Source: Mesorhizobium huakuii
GTDB taxonomy: Bacteria > Pseudomonadota > Alphaproteobacteria > Rhizobiales > Rhizobiaceae
Length of the DNA stretch: 64,000 bases
Assembly: GCF_014189455.1 (NCBI RefSeq)
Contig: NZ_CP050296.1
Coordinates: 4,770,001-4,834,000, forward strand
Reading direction: 5' to 3'
Part shown: piece by piece, positions 8,905 to 18,529 of the stretch
How positions within the stretch are numbered: the first letter of the stretch is position 1
Layout: each line of letters starts with the position of its first letter
Made by a program: the position numbers and the translations under genes
The notes under the pieces: model-generated
What the model was told of the DNA's origin: nothing
The model's input: only the letters and a program-made list of their open reading frames with translations
Database searches by the model: none

Positions 8905-10269
8905 GTGTCTTCCCATGGCAGAAAAAAGCAATTGCGGCTCGGCGCCTTCATGCGCCCGGTCAGCTTGCACACCGGCGCCTGGCGCTATCCAGGCGCCTAT
9001 CCCGACGCCAACTTCAACTTTGCGCATCTGAAACGCTTCGCGCAGACGCTGGAGGCGGCGAAGTTCGACGCTTTCTTCATGGCCGATCACCTAGCGGTGC
9101 TCAACATGCCGATCGAGGCGCTGCGGCGCAGCCACACGGTGACCTCGTTCGAGCCGTTCACGCTGCTGTCGGCGCTGGCCGCCGTCACCGATCACATCGG
9201 GCTGGTCGCCACAGCGTCGACGACCTTCGACGCGCCCTATCACATCGCCCGCCGCTTCGCCTCGCTCGACCATATCAGCGGCGGTCGCGCCGGTTGGAAC
9301 ATCGTCACCACGTCCAATCCCGATGCAGCGCTCAATTTCGGACTGGACGAACATGTCGAGCATGACGAGCGCTATCACCGGGCGCGGGAATTCTACGATG
9401 TCGTCACTGGCCTGTGGGATAGTTTTGCCGACGACGCCTTCATCCGCGACGCCGAAAGCGGACTTTATTTCGATCCCGCCAAACTGCATGTGCTGGATCA
9501 CAAGGGCGAGCATCTCTCCGTGCGGGGTCCGCTCAACATAGCCCGCCCGGTGCAGGGCTGGCCGGTGATCGTCCAGGCCGGCGCGTCGGAAGCAGGACGG
9601 CAGCTGGCCGCCGAGACGGCGGAGGTGATTTTCGCCGCCCATGGTGATCTCGCCGCTGGCCAACGCTTCTTTGCCGACGTCAAGGGTCGGGCCCAGAAAC
9701 TCGGCCGCTCGCGCGAAGACATCAAGATCCTGCCTGGCGCCTTCGTCATCGTCGGCGACAGCGTCGAGGAGGCGCGGGCCAAGCGGGCGAAGCTCGACAG
9801 CCTGGTCTATTACGAGAGCGGCATTGCCTCGCTGTCGATCGCGCTTGGGCATGACGCGTCGGCCTTCGATCCCGACGCCGCTTTGCCCGAAATACCGGAG
9901 ACCAATGCCTCGAAGAGCAGCCGCGAGCGCGTCATTGAGCTCGCCCGGAACGAAAACCTGACGGTCCGCCAGCTTGCCCAGAGGCTCGGCGGCTATTCCG
10001 GCCTCGCCTTCGTCGGCACGCCGCAAACCATCGCCGACGAGATGGAGGAATGGCTGGTCACCGAGGGATCGGACGGCTTCAACATCATGTTTCCCTATCT
10101 GCCCGCCGGGCTCGACGATTTCGTCGAGAAGGTGGTGCCCGAGCTGCAGCGGCGCGGCATCTTCAGGCGGCAATATGAGGGCTCGACGCTGCGCGAGAAT
10201 CTCGGCCTGAAGCGGCCGCCCAACCGGTTCTTCGAACACCCGAAGGCAGTGGTCCGAAAGGCTGGTTGA
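8905..10269 (+). CDS. FMN-dependent luciferase-like monooxygenase, NtaA/SnaA/SoxA (DszA) family
   Basis: A 454-residue class C flavin monooxygenase component that would use FMNH2 from a separate reductase. Family features are the N-terminal LGAFMRPVSLHTGAWRYPGA, a FFMADHLAVL segment, SLDHISGGRAGWNIVTT (about residues 115-130) and FVGTPQTIADEME near the C-terminus. The group includes nitrilotriacetate, dibenzothiophene-sulfone and pristinamycin monooxygenases, plus many enzymes of organosulfur and organonitrogen scavenging. The GTG at 8905 is used because no ATG in frame lies before the conserved start; a TTG about nine codons later is an alternative. No flavin reductase is adjacent. Substrate not inferable. 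Confidence 0.8.
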   Translation: MSSHGRKKQLRLGAFMRPVSLHTGAWRYPGAYPDANFNFAHLKRFAQTLEAAKFDAFFMADHLAVLNMPIEALRRSHTVTSFEPFTLLSALAAVTDHIGLVATASTTFDAPYHIARRFASLDHISGGRAGWNIVTTSNPDAALNFGLDEHVEHDERYHRAREFYDVVTGLWDSFADDAFIRDAESGLYFDPAKLHVLDHKGEHLSVRGPLNIARPVQGWPVIVQAGASEAGRQLAAETAEVIFAAHGDLAAGQRFFADVKGRAQKLGRSREDIKILPGAFVIVGDSVEEARAKRAKLDSLVYYESGIASLSIALGHDASAFDPDAALPEIPETNASKSSRERVIELARNENLTVRQLAQRLGGYSGLAFVGTPQTIADEMEEWLVTEGSDGFNIMFPYLPAGLDDFVEKVVPELQRRGIFRRQYEGSTLRENLGLKRPPNRFFEHPKAVVRKAG

Positions 10270-10300
10270 CGCGAGGCTCCGGCTGGTGGTCAAAAAACGT

Positions 10301-10322
10301 CGGGCGCGCCGAAGCGCGCCCG
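10301..10322. terminator. Bidirectional intrinsic terminator
   Basis: The stem CGGGCGCG-N6-CGCGCCCG is followed by ATCATTTTT on the plus strand and preceded by an A-run (caaaaaacg) that becomes a T-run on the minus strand. It sits between the convergent monooxygenase and permease genes and can serve both. Confidence 0.8.
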
Positions 10323-10342
10323 ATCATTTTTAAGTCGCTACG

Positions 10343-12052
10343 TCAGATGACGAACAGCCAGTTGGCGAGCAGCATCACCACCACGCCGGCAACCAGCGTC
10401 AGGTAAGGCAGAATGCCCGCTTTCTTCACCGAGAGGTCCGCTCCCGTCATGCCGAGATCGGCCAGCATGTGGTCGGGGAACTTGCCCTTGTCCTGGATGT
10501 AGTGGCGGAAGCAGAACACCGGGATGATCAGCGCCGCGGTGATCAACCCGGCCCACAGTGCCATCGGGTTCCACACCTTGGCGCCGGCGCCCATGAAGAT
10601 GGCGTTGACATAGGCGAAGATCGCCCCGATCCCCAAGAGCCAGCTCGGCGCCTTCCATGGCCGCGCGATGTGGCCGTTGTCGATGCGGTGGATCCAGCCG
10701 GCGTTGAGGTTGAGGAAGTTGAAGATGATGTAGCCGCAGTTCGACACGGCGAGGATGAAGAAGAAGCTCGTCGCGTCGGCCGAAGCGATGGCCAGAACGA
10801 TCAGGTTGAAGACGAGATCGGTCCACATCGCCCGCGTCGGTGCGCCATGCTCGTTGACGTGGCTGAGATAGCGCGGCAGCCAGCCATCCACGGAACCCTG
10901 ATAGAGCGTGCGTGAGGAACCGGCCATCGCCGTCATGATGCACAGCACCAGTGCCAGGATCATCAGCATCACCAGCAGGCTGTGGATCAGTGCGCCCCCA
11001 CCGACCATGCCTGCCAGAGCGTCGGCAACGCCGGAGCCGTCGACGATCGGTGTCGCCAGCATGCCGTTCAGGCCGAGAACGCCCTGAAAGGTGAAGGGCA
11101 CCAGGATGAACAGAAGCATGCAGAGCAGGCCGGAATAGAAGATGGCCTTGAAGGTGTCGGTGCCCGGGTTCTTGAACTCGGATGTGTAGCAGACGGCCGT
11201 TTCAAAGCCGTAGGTCGACCAGGCGGCAATGAACATGCCGCCGAGCACCAGCGTCCAGCCGGCGATGTTCCAGGCGCCCGGCTCGGGCGCATAGGCGGCG
11301 GCCAGCGGCACCAGCGGTGAGAAATTGGCCCAGTTGATCTGCCCGGTGACGATCGGCACGACGCCGACGATCAGCATCGGGATGATGACCAGCAGGCCGA
11401 TGTATTTCTGCACATTGGCCGTGCCGAGGATGCCGCGATGCTGGATCGAGAAGATGATCAGCATCAGCACCGCGCCGATGAAGAAGGTCGCGTTGAGCGT
11501 GAAGGAGACCGGACCCAGCGTGTGGCTGTACAGCGTCCAGTTGCGGATGGCCGGTGTCGCGGCGGTCGTCACGGCGGCAATCGCGTCGGTGGGCGCCGTC
11601 CCGGCATGCGCCGCGATATAGGCGACGACTTCCGCCGAGGTCTCGGTGAACAGCGGCACCGGCGCCAGCGCGTTGAGGATATAGGCGGCGGCGATCGAGC
11701 AGCCGAGCGACAGCACCGGCGACCAGGCGAACCAGTTGCACCACACCGACAGCGGCGCGATGAACTTGGAATAGCGCAGCCAGGCTGTGGCGCCGTAGAT
11801 CGAGGCGCCGCCCGACTTGTTTGGAAACAGGCCGGCGATTTCGGCATAAGTGAAGGATTGCAGGAAGCCCATGATCATGGACACCGTCCAGATCAGGAAG
11901 GCCAGCGTCCCGGTCGTACCGGCGATGCCGCCGATCGAAAACAGGACCAGGGCCGGAACGCCGCTTGCCACCCAGAAGGCGCCGCGCCAGTCGATATGCC
12001 TGAGCAGCTTGCTTTCGGCAGGCTGCTCGAGGGCCGTGCTTATGGTGCTCAT
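10343..12052 (-). CDS. APC-family amino acid/amine permease
   Basis: A 569-residue integral membrane transporter of the amino acid-polyamine-organocation superfamily with about 12-14 hydrophobic helices. Typical elements are the N-terminal FSIGGIAGTTG region, an AEIAGLFPNKSGGASIYGA segment near residue 75 and an SSRTLYQGSVDGWLP motif near 380. The ATG at 12052 is chosen because an AAGGGGAAG ribosome site lies upstream; an in-frame extension to 12160 lacks support. It is on the same strand as tdm, 238 bases downstream of it, so it may be the distal member of the methylated-amine block, or an independent amino acid permease. Confidence 0.8.
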   Translation of the reverse strand: MSTISTALEQPAESKLLRHIDWRGAFWVASGVPALVLFSIGGIAGTTGTLAFLIWTVSMIMGFLQSFTYAEIAGLFPNKSGGASIYGATAWLRYSKFIAPLSVWCNWFAWSPVLSLGCSIAAAYILNALAPVPLFTETSAEVVAYIAAHAGTAPTDAIAAVTTAATPAIRNWTLYSHTLGPVSFTLNATFFIGAVLMLIIFSIQHRGILGTANVQKYIGLLVIIPMLIVGVVPIVTGQINWANFSPLVPLAAAYAPEPGAWNIAGWTLVLGGMFIAAWSTYGFETAVCYTSEFKNPGTDTFKAIFYSGLLCMLLFILVPFTFQGVLGLNGMLATPIVDGSGVADALAGMVGGGALIHSLLVMLMILALVLCIMTAMAGSSRTLYQGSVDGWLPRYLSHVNEHGAPTRAMWTDLVFNLIVLAIASADATSFFFILAVSNCGYIIFNFLNLNAGWIHRIDNGHIARPWKAPSWLLGIGAIFAYVNAIFMGAGAKVWNPMALWAGLITAALIIPVFCFRHYIQDKGKFPDHMLADLGMTGADLSVKKAGILPYLTLVAGVVVMLLANWLFVI

Positions 12053-12252
12053 GTCAGTGACTTCCCCTTTTGTAAGTGTTCCCCGCCGGTGATGCCTCGG
12101 CTTTGCGAAGCTTGCTCCCCGGCCAATGATCTCGACCGACGTGTTTCCACTCAGTCGCATTTTTTTCTTAGCAGTGAAGATTGATCCGGCGCGCTTTCAC
12201 GTCAAGCGTTTTGTGACGCCGTGCACATCACGCTTGCGCGCACATGCTCTTG

Positions 12253-12275
12253 CCTTCTCCCACAAGGGGAGAAGG
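12253..12275. repeat. Palindromic repeat core downstream of tdm
   Basis: CCTTCTCCC-N5-GGGAGAAGG, a perfect nine-base-pair hairpin. The same core forms both ends of the larger inverted repeat upstream of tdm at 14768-14912. It lies 15 bases past the tdm stop and can act as a terminator-like structure. Confidence 0.75.
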
Positions 12276-12290
12276 CAGGGGTTGCAACGC

Positions 12291-14660
12291 TCAGGAGCGC
12301 GGTCTGGTCTTCTGCGGATCGTAATGGGCGAAGGCGACGACTCGCGCCGGCAGCCGCTTGGCATGCCCGTCCAGCTTGCCGATCTCGACCTCCGTGCCGA
12401 GGGATGCATGGGTGACGTCGAGCCTGGCCAGCGCGATGTTCTTGCCGAGCACTGGCGAACGCATGCCCGACGTGACCACGCCGATCTGCGCACGGCCGAC
12501 ATGGACGCAGTCGCCATGGCCGACCGCGACATTGCTGTCGATGTCGAGGCCGACGAGCTTGTGCTGCGGGTGCTCCTTGCGCCGGATCAGCGCCTCGCGG
12601 CCGATGAAATCGTCGGTCTTGCTCTTCAGCGGCACGGTGAAGCCGATGCCAGCCTCGAACGGGTCGGTCTGGTCGGAGAATTCATAGCCCGCGAAGATCA
12701 GCCCGGCTTCGATGCGCACCATGTCGAGCGCCTGCAGGCCCATCGGCTTCAGCCCATGCGGCTGGCCGGCGTCCCAGATCGCGTCGAACACCTTTTCGGC
12801 GTCGCGCGGATGACACCAGATCTCGTAACCGAGCTCGCCGGTATAGCCGGTGCGCGAGACCACGACCGGAATGCCGTTGCCGCCGCCGATGCGGGCGACG
12901 GCGAAGCGGAACCATTCGAGCTCGTCGATCGACGGCTGCAGCGGCGACGTCCAGATCACTTCTCGCAGGATGTCGCGGCTCTTCGGCCCCTGCACGGCGA
13001 CATTGTGCATCTGGTCGGTCGACGAGCGCACCAGCACGTTGAGCCCGAGCTTCTTGGCCGTCTCGCGCAGCCATTCGCCGGACAGGTCGTCGCCGCCGAC
13101 CCAGCGGAAATTGTCCTTTCCGAGCCGCAGCAGCGTGCCGTCGTCGATCATTCCGCCATGCTCGTAGCACATGGCCGAATAGACCACCTGGCCGACGCTG
13201 AGTTTCTTCACGTCGCGAGTCAGCGTGTATTGCAGCAGCGCTTCCGAATCCGGACCGGTGACCTCGAATTTTCTGAGCGGCGACAGGTCCATGATCACCG
13301 CGTCCTGCCGGCAGGCCCAGTATTCGGCGATGGCGCCTTCCCTGGCGAAGGAATTGGCCAGCCAATAGCCCCTGTACTCCGAGAAGTTGCGGGTGTGCTT
13401 GGCGAAGGACGAATGGAAGGAGGTCTCGCGGGTCATTTTCGGTTCCGAATCGGGCGTCATGCGTCTGGCGATCGCTCGCGAGAATTTGTGCTGGCCGGAA
13501 TAGGTGCGCACATGGATGTCGGTGAGATCCCAGCCATTGGCCGGTGTCGTGTCGTCCGGGCAGGCGGAGGACACGCAGACGATATCGGTCAGCGCGCGCA
13601 AGAGCACATAGTCGCCGGCACGCGACCATGGCTCGTCGGAGACCATCACGCCATGCGCGTCGATCGCGGTATTAAAGAAGAAGTTGATCGCCATCCAGCC
13701 GGCACGCGGATTGACGCCCTTGCCGGCCAGCGCACCGTTGAAATTCTCCGAGCAGTTGGTGTGGCCGGGGTAGCCGATGTCGTCGTAATATTTGGCAGCA
13801 CAGGCGAGCGCGAAGGCGTCATGCCGGCCGCATGTGTCCTGCACCACCTCGACCAGCGGCTCCATGTCCTGGTCGTAATATTTCGAATGCAGGCCCGGCA
13901 TCGGATAGCTCGATCCCATCAGCGTGCGCGTCGTGGTCACGTCGAGCGGATGGTCAAGGCCCTTGTCGAGCTTGCGCGCCGAAAAGCACTGGAAGTCGGT
14001 GCACTGGCGCCCGTCGACGTCGATGATCTGCAGATAGTCGCCCGCCTTGACGAAATAGGATTCCGCCGTCGCCGAGTGGACGCGCAGGTCGAGCACCGGG
14101 TCGGCGAGCGGATCGGCCAGCTGCGTTTTTGTTTTCAGGCGGATCGTCTTGCGCCGCACGATGACGGTGAGCGGCGTTGCCGTGTCATGGCCGTCGACCA
14201 GCATCGGCCCGCCGGGCGCGGCGATGACCATCCAGCCGTCTCGCGTAACGGTGAATGCTTGTTCCGTACCGGCCGGCGTGGCGCCGCCGAACACGCGCAC
14301 CGCCTTGGCCTGATCGAGCACCACCTGCCGGCGCGCAATGCCGCGCCGCAACGCGCCGATACTGTCATCGCCCTCGGCAAGCAACGCCTTGATGCCGGCG
14401 GCATTGCTGTTGGATTTTTCGCCGAAGATGGAGGGATCGGTGGCACCTGTGGCGTCCCAGGCCAGCAACTCGCAAGCCTGGCCGCCTTCGACATTGCGCA
14501 CCGTGATCGTATCGCCCGCCTCGACCTCGATCAGCACCGCGCCATTGCCCTGGATCGTATAACGCTGCATGCCCGGCGGCAGCGCGATCTGGCCGGGCCT
14601 CAGGATGAGGCTCGGCCTGGGCGGTCCGGCAGCGACTGTGGGGTAGGGCGACTGGCTCAT
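12291..14660 (-). CDS. tdm: Trimethylamine N-oxide demethylase (DUF1989-GcvT fusion)
   Basis: A 789-residue bifunctional enzyme that splits trimethylamine N-oxide into dimethylamine and formaldehyde and passes the formaldehyde to tetrahydrofolate. The N-terminal half is a DUF1989 metal domain. C287, C303 (in TNCSENF) and C367 (in SSACPDD) have the same spacing as the three zinc cysteines I recall for the Methylocella silvestris enzyme. The C-terminal part (about 425-785) is a GcvT-type folate domain with SRTGYTGELGYEIWC. Placement beside mgd, mgs, gmaS, tmm and dmm genes strongly supports Tdm over other DUF1989 proteins. A GTGAAATTATTTTAG motif lies 38 bases upstream of the start, and 268 bases with a large inverted repeat separate it from mgdD. 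Confidence 0.92.
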   Translation of the reverse strand: MSQSPYPTVAAGPPRPSLILRPGQIALPPGMQRYTIQGNGAVLIEVEAGDTITVRNVEGGQACELLAWDATGATDPSIFGEKSNSNAAGIKALLAEGDDSIGALRRGIARRQVVLDQAKAVRVFGGATPAGTEQAFTVTRDGWMVIAAPGGPMLVDGHDTATPLTVIVRRKTIRLKTKTQLADPLADPVLDLRVHSATAESYFVKAGDYLQIIDVDGRQCTDFQCFSARKLDKGLDHPLDVTTTRTLMGSSYPMPGLHSKYYDQDMEPLVEVVQDTCGRHDAFALACAAKYYDDIGYPGHTNCSENFNGALAGKGVNPRAGWMAINFFFNTAIDAHGVMVSDEPWSRAGDYVLLRALTDIVCVSSACPDDTTPANGWDLTDIHVRTYSGQHKFSRAIARRMTPDSEPKMTRETSFHSSFAKHTRNFSEYRGYWLANSFAREGAIAEYWACRQDAVIMDLSPLRKFEVTGPDSEALLQYTLTRDVKKLSVGQVVYSAMCYEHGGMIDDGTLLRLGKDNFRWVGGDDLSGEWLRETAKKLGLNVLVRSSTDQMHNVAVQGPKSRDILREVIWTSPLQPSIDELEWFRFAVARIGGGNGIPVVVSRTGYTGELGYEIWCHPRDAEKVFDAIWDAGQPHGLKPMGLQALDMVRIEAGLIFAGYEFSDQTDPFEAGIGFTVPLKSKTDDFIGREALIRRKEHPQHKLVGLDIDSNVAVGHGDCVHVGRAQIGVVTSGMRSPVLGKNIALARLDVTHASLGTEVEIGKLDGHAKRLPARVVAFAHYDPQKTRPRS

Positions 14661-14697
14661 CTCAGCCTTGCGGTTCGAGAAACAAGTTTGCCTGTGT

Positions 14698-14712
14698 GTG
14701 AAATTATTTTAG
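14698..14712. promoter_or_regulatory. Candidate operator upstream of tdm
   Basis: GTGAAATTATTTTAG, an imperfect TGAAA-N3-TTTCA dyad. It shares TGAAATTATTT with a site upstream of dmmD (28096) and resembles sites at 27997 and 33244. It implies that tdm may have its own promoter inside the block. Confidence 0.4.
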
Positions 14713-14767
14713 CAGCAAGAATAGCAGCGCGGTTGCGTTTGGCAAGGCGAAGGTGGCACAAGCTCCC

Positions 14768-14912
14768 CCTTCTCCCCTTGTGGGAGAAGGTGTCGCCGAA
14801 GGCGACGGATGAGGGGTGCTCCAGGGAACGCCAACGTCTCACCTCGCTGGAACACCCCTCATCCGTCTCGGCGCTAACGCGCCGATCCACCTTCTCCCAC
14901 AAGGGGAGAAGG
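14768..14912. repeat. 145-base inverted-repeat element between mgdD and tdm
   Basis: Ends in 25-base inverted repeats (14768-14792 and 14888-14912), each itself a hairpin built on CCTTCTCCC/GGGAGAAGG. Inner arms CGGATGAGGGGTG...TCCAG also pair, with one mismatch, so the whole unit can fold into one long hairpin. It has no coding capacity. This looks like a dispersed rhizobial palindromic element of REP/MITE kind. A single core copy lies at 12253-12275, on the other side of tdm. Confidence 0.85.
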
Positions 14913-14928
14913 AAGAGGCGCACAAACG

Positions 14929-15552
14929 CTACGTCAGTTCCTCAGAGTGGCTAATGTCGACACCATACTCCGCAGCCGAGTCGAGCATCGTGTGCCATAG
15001 GCTTTCGGCGAAGGTCGCAAACACCAGAACGTTGAACACGGCCAATCCATCTCGATCATTTCCCCGCCACAGCGTGACGCTGGTGTGATCCATTGAGGTC
15101 GCGGCCGCCGCGCCAACAGCGAACGCATCGGGGTGCAGGTCAATCGACGACAGCTTGGCCAGCATCGCCCGTGCCTTGGTGCCGGAGATGCTGATCAGCA
15201 CCCGCGCATGCGACTGGTCGGACAGCGACGCCGATCCGGCGAGGGAAAGCGCAAGCTCCGCTATCCCATGCTTTCCACCCTTCGACAGGACAAAGAACTG
15301 ATCCGGTCCCGACCAGATCAACGTCGCATCCGCCGTGCCGACCGCCTTCGGCGTTTCCGAAGCCACGACACCGAAGCGAGCCAGGGCAGCCTTGGCAAGC
15401 TCCGTCGCCTTGCCGCGCCGCGCCATCACCTGGACGAGGTCGAAATTGCGGATCTCGGTCAGCGACACGCCGGCATCACCCCGCGCGCCATAAGCACCCG
15501 ACACAAGCGCGCGGTCGAGTGGGCTGCGGACGTCCCAGGAAAACTCAGCCAC
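14929..15552 (-). CDS. mgdD: N-methylglutamate dehydrogenase, gamma-like subunit (SoxG homologue)
   Basis: A 207-residue homologue of sarcosine oxidase gamma (SoxG), one of four subunits that oxidise N-methylglutamate to glutamate while loading the methyl group onto tetrahydrofolate. Recognisable are SGPDQFFVLS (about residue 90), RVLISISGTKARAMLAKLSSID and the C-terminal SLWHTMLDSAAEYGVD. The GTG at 15552 is preferred because GGAGGG sits seven bases upstream and the gene then overlaps mgdC by eight bases; the ATG at 15567 lacks a ribosome site. It closes the mgdABCD set. Confidence 0.85.
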   Translation of the reverse strand: MAEFSWDVRSPLDRALVSGAYGARGDAGVSLTEIRNFDLVQVMARRGKATELAKAALARFGVVASETPKAVGTADATLIWSGPDQFFVLSKGGKHGIAELALSLAGSASLSDQSHARVLISISGTKARAMLAKLSSIDLHPDAFAVGAAAATSMDHTSVTLWRGNDRDGLAVFNVLVFATFAESLWHTMLDSAAEYGVDISHSEELT

Positions 15553-18529
15553 GCTGGCGCCCTCCATCCGGGTCGTAGAAGACGGGATTGCAGAGTTCGA
15601 CGTCATAGTCCTCGCCGCGTATCGGGTCATGCGCGTGGACGATCTCGCCGATGCGTTCGCGGCCGCGTTCGACCAGCGCCAGCCCGATCCACTGGTCTGA
15701 TGTCGGCGAGAAGCAGACCGAGGTGATATAGCCTTGGTCGTTGCCGGGGCCAGGTGTCTGCCCTTTCGGGATGATGTGCGCACCGGAGCGCAGCCGGCGC
15801 GCTCTGTCCGTCGGCCTGATGCCGACGACGACCTGCCGGTCCGGCGCGACCAGAGCCTCGCGGCCGGCCATGACGCGGCCGATAAAGTCCTTCTTGGTCG
15901 ACATCATCTTGCCGAGGCCGAGATCGGCCGCCGTCGTTGTGCCGCTCAATTCCGGTCCGGCGATATGGCCCTTCTCGATGCGCATCACGCCGAGCGCCTC
16001 GGTGCCGTAAGGCGTGACGCCGAATTGTTTGCCGGCCACCATCAGATTGCGCGCCATCGCCTCGCCATAACGCGCCGGCACCGAAATCTCGAACGCCATC
16101 TCGCCGGAGAAGGAGATGCGGAACAGCCGCGCCTTGATGCCGCCGCGCAAAGCGACTTCGCGCGCGCCCATGAACGGAAAACCTTCGTTGGAAAGGTCCT
16201 CCGCCGGGTCGAGGATCTCCTTCAGCAGATCGCGGGTCTTGGGGCCAGCTATGGAAAACTGCGCCCACTGGTCGGAGACCGAGGTCAACTGCACGTCGAG
16301 TTCTGGAAACAGCACCTGCCGGCAGAATTCGAGATGCTGCATCACCAGCCCGGCCTTGGCCGTGGTGGTGGTCAGGAAATAATGGTCCTCGGCCAGCCGC
16401 GACGTCGTGCCGTCATCATAGACGATGCCGTCCTCGCGCAGCATCAGCCCGTAGCGCGCCTTGCCGACGGCAAGATTGGAGAAGGTGTTGATGTAGACGC
16501 GATCGAGGAAGGCGCCGGCATCCGGGCCGTGCACGTCGATCTTGCCAAGCGTCGAGACATCGCAGAAGCCAACGCCGCCGCGCACAGCCTTGACCTCGCG
16601 GGTCACCGATTCCAGCCAGTCCTTCTCACCCGCGCGCGGATACCATTGCGCGCGCTTCCATAGGCCGGTGTCGACGAAGATCGCACCTTGTTCGGCGGCC
16701 CAGTGATGCGACGGCGTCAGCCGTGTCGCATGGAACGTTTCGTCGCGATGATGGCCGGCAAAGGCGCCGATGGCGACGGGCACGTAAGGCGGCCGGTAGA
16801 TGGTGGTGCCGGTCTCGGGGATGGACTTGCCGGTGACCGCCGCCATGATGGCGAGCCCGGCGACATTCGACGTCTTGCCCTGGTCGGTTGCCATGCCGAG
16901 CGTCGTGTAGCGCTTCAGATGCTCGACCGATTCAAAACCTTCGCGCTGCGCGAGTTCGATGTCGGAGGCGGTCACATCGTGCTGGTAGTCGACAAAGGCC
17001 TTGCCCTTGCCGGCGACATGCCAGAGCGGCGTCAGCGAGAACGCCTCGTCATCAGCCACCGGCGCTGAGCTGGACTTGCCACCGTGCCCGGCGTCATTCG
17101 CTGCTGCTGAACCTGCGGCGAAGCCCTCAGCCAGGCAGGCGCCAAGGCCGAAGGCGCCGTTGGCAGCGCCGGCGGCAACCATTCCAGGAGGCGCGCCATC
17201 CGGCACGAAAGCAGCAATGTCGTCGCGCCATTTCGGCCGGCCGCGATGATAGGAGGTCAGCCCGACCGCCGGGTTCCAGCCGCCGGAAACCGCAAGCCCG
17301 TCGGCTTCGACTTCGGCGCGCGCGCCGCCGGTGAGCGACACCGCGATTTTCCTGACACCATCCTTGCCACCGTCGACGCCGCTGACGGCGCCGTGCAGCA
17401 CAGTGAAGCCATTCCTGGACGCCAGCGAGCGATGTGCCGGCGAAACGTCCGGCCGCGCGTCGATGACCGCCGCGATCTGCAGCCCCGCGCCAAGCGCCGT
17501 CTCGACCGTGCGCCAGCCATCCTCATTGTTGGTGAACAGTGCAATGCGCTTCGCCGGAACGGCGGCATAACGCGCGACATAGGTGCGCATCGCGGACGCC
17601 ATCATCACGCCGGGCGTGTCGTTGCCGGCGAAGACGATCGGCCGCTCGAGAGCGCCGGCCGCGACCACGCAACGCTTCGCCACGATCCGCCACAGCCGCT
17701 GGCGTACCTGGTGCTCAGGCGGCGAGGGAAGGTGGTCGTTGACCCGCTCCAGCGCGCCATGGGTGCCGCCGTCATAGACGCCGAACAGCGTCGTGCGGGT
17801 CATGATGCGGACATCGGGCATTGCCGCCAGCTCAGCCAGTGTCCGTGACAGCCATTCGGCTACCGGCAGGCCATCGATCGAACCGCCATCCGAAAGCAGG
17901 CGGCCGCCAAGCGTGAAATCTTCCTCGCACAGGATGACACGAGCACCGGAGCGGCCGGCAGCAAGTGCCGCTGCCAGACCGGCCGGACCGGAGCCGGCGA
18001 TCAGCACATCGCAATGCGCCCAGGCCTTGTCGTAGTGGTCGGGATCGGCGACGCCCGCAGCGCGGCCAAGGCCGGCGGCGCGGCGGATCGCCGGCTCGTA
18101 GATGGCTTCCCAGAACTTCGCCGGCCACATGAAGGTCTTGTAGTAAAAGCCGGCAACGAAGATCGGCGCGAACAGCTGGTTGACCGACATCACATCGTGG
18201 CGCAGCGACGGCCAGCGGTTCTGGCTGGCGGCCTCGAGCCCTTCATAGAGCTCCGCCGTCGTTGCCTTGGTGTTCGGCTCACGCCGGGCGCCGGTGCGCA
18301 GTTCGACCAGCGTGTTGGGCTCTTCCGAGCCTGCGGTCAGGATGCCGCGCGGGCGATGGTACTTGAACGAGCGGCCGACCAGCTTGACGCCATTGGCAAC
18401 GAGCGCCGACGCCAGCGTGTCGCCCTGGAAGCCGGAAAAGCTCTTGCCGTCGAAGCGGAAATTCAGCGGCGCCGAGCGGTCGATGAGGCCGCCACCGTCC
18501 AGCCGGTTTGTCTGCACGCCGGCCATCAC
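15545..18529 (-). CDS. mgdC: N-methylglutamate dehydrogenase, large alpha-like subunit (SoxA homologue)
   Basis: A 994-residue homologue of sarcosine oxidase alpha. The N-terminus carries the ferredoxin-like fold segment FQGDTLASALVANGVKLVGR; near residue 172 a dinucleotide fold (VLIAGSGPAGLAAALAAG) binds pyridine nucleotide; and the C-terminal third is a GcvT-type tetrahydrofolate domain (ISFSGEMAFEISVPARYGEA, GTEALGVMRIEKGH). With the gmaS and mgs genes upstream it belongs to N-methylglutamate rather than sarcosine catabolism. It starts in an ATGA overlap with mgdB. By sequence alone a heterotetrameric sarcosine oxidase cannot be excluded. Confidence 0.9.
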   Translation of the reverse strand: MMAGVQTNRLDGGGLIDRSAPLNFRFDGKSFSGFQGDTLASALVANGVKLVGRSFKYHRPRGILTAGSEEPNTLVELRTGARREPNTKATTAELYEGLEAASQNRWPSLRHDVMSVNQLFAPIFVAGFYYKTFMWPAKFWEAIYEPAIRRAAGLGRAAGVADPDHYDKAWAHCDVLIAGSGPAGLAAALAAGRSGARVILCEEDFTLGGRLLSDGGSIDGLPVAEWLSRTLAELAAMPDVRIMTRTTLFGVYDGGTHGALERVNDHLPSPPEHQVRQRLWRIVAKRCVVAAGALERPIVFAGNDTPGVMMASAMRTYVARYAAVPAKRIALFTNNEDGWRTVETALGAGLQIAAVIDARPDVSPAHRSLASRNGFTVLHGAVSGVDGGKDGVRKIAVSLTGGARAEVEADGLAVSGGWNPAVGLTSYHRGRPKWRDDIAAFVPDGAPPGMVAAGAANGAFGLGACLAEGFAAGSAAANDAGHGGKSSSAPVADDEAFSLTPLWHVAGKGKAFVDYQHDVTASDIELAQREGFESVEHLKRYTTLGMATDQGKTSNVAGLAIMAAVTGKSIPETGTTIYRPPYVPVAIGAFAGHHRDETFHATRLTPSHHWAAEQGAIFVDTGLWKRAQWYPRAGEKDWLESVTREVKAVRGGVGFCDVSTLGKIDVHGPDAGAFLDRVYINTFSNLAVGKARYGLMLREDGIVYDDGTTSRLAEDHYFLTTTTAKAGLVMQHLEFCRQVLFPELDVQLTSVSDQWAQFSIAGPKTRDLLKEILDPAEDLSNEGFPFMGAREVALRGGIKARLFRISFSGEMAFEISVPARYGEAMARNLMVAGKQFGVTPYGTEALGVMRIEKGHIAGPELSGTTTAADLGLGKMMSTKKDFIGRVMAGREALVAPDRQVVVGIRPTDRARRLRSGAHIIPKGQTPGPGNDQGYITSVCFSPTSDQWIGLALVERGRERIGEIVHAHDPIRGEDYDVELCNPVFYDPDGGRQRG

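Noticed and set aside
12126..14954. A 942-codon open frame on the plus strand covering tdm
   Set aside because: Antisense shadow of a strongly conserved minus-strand gene; composition is that of a GC-rich reverse frame with no recognisable domain.
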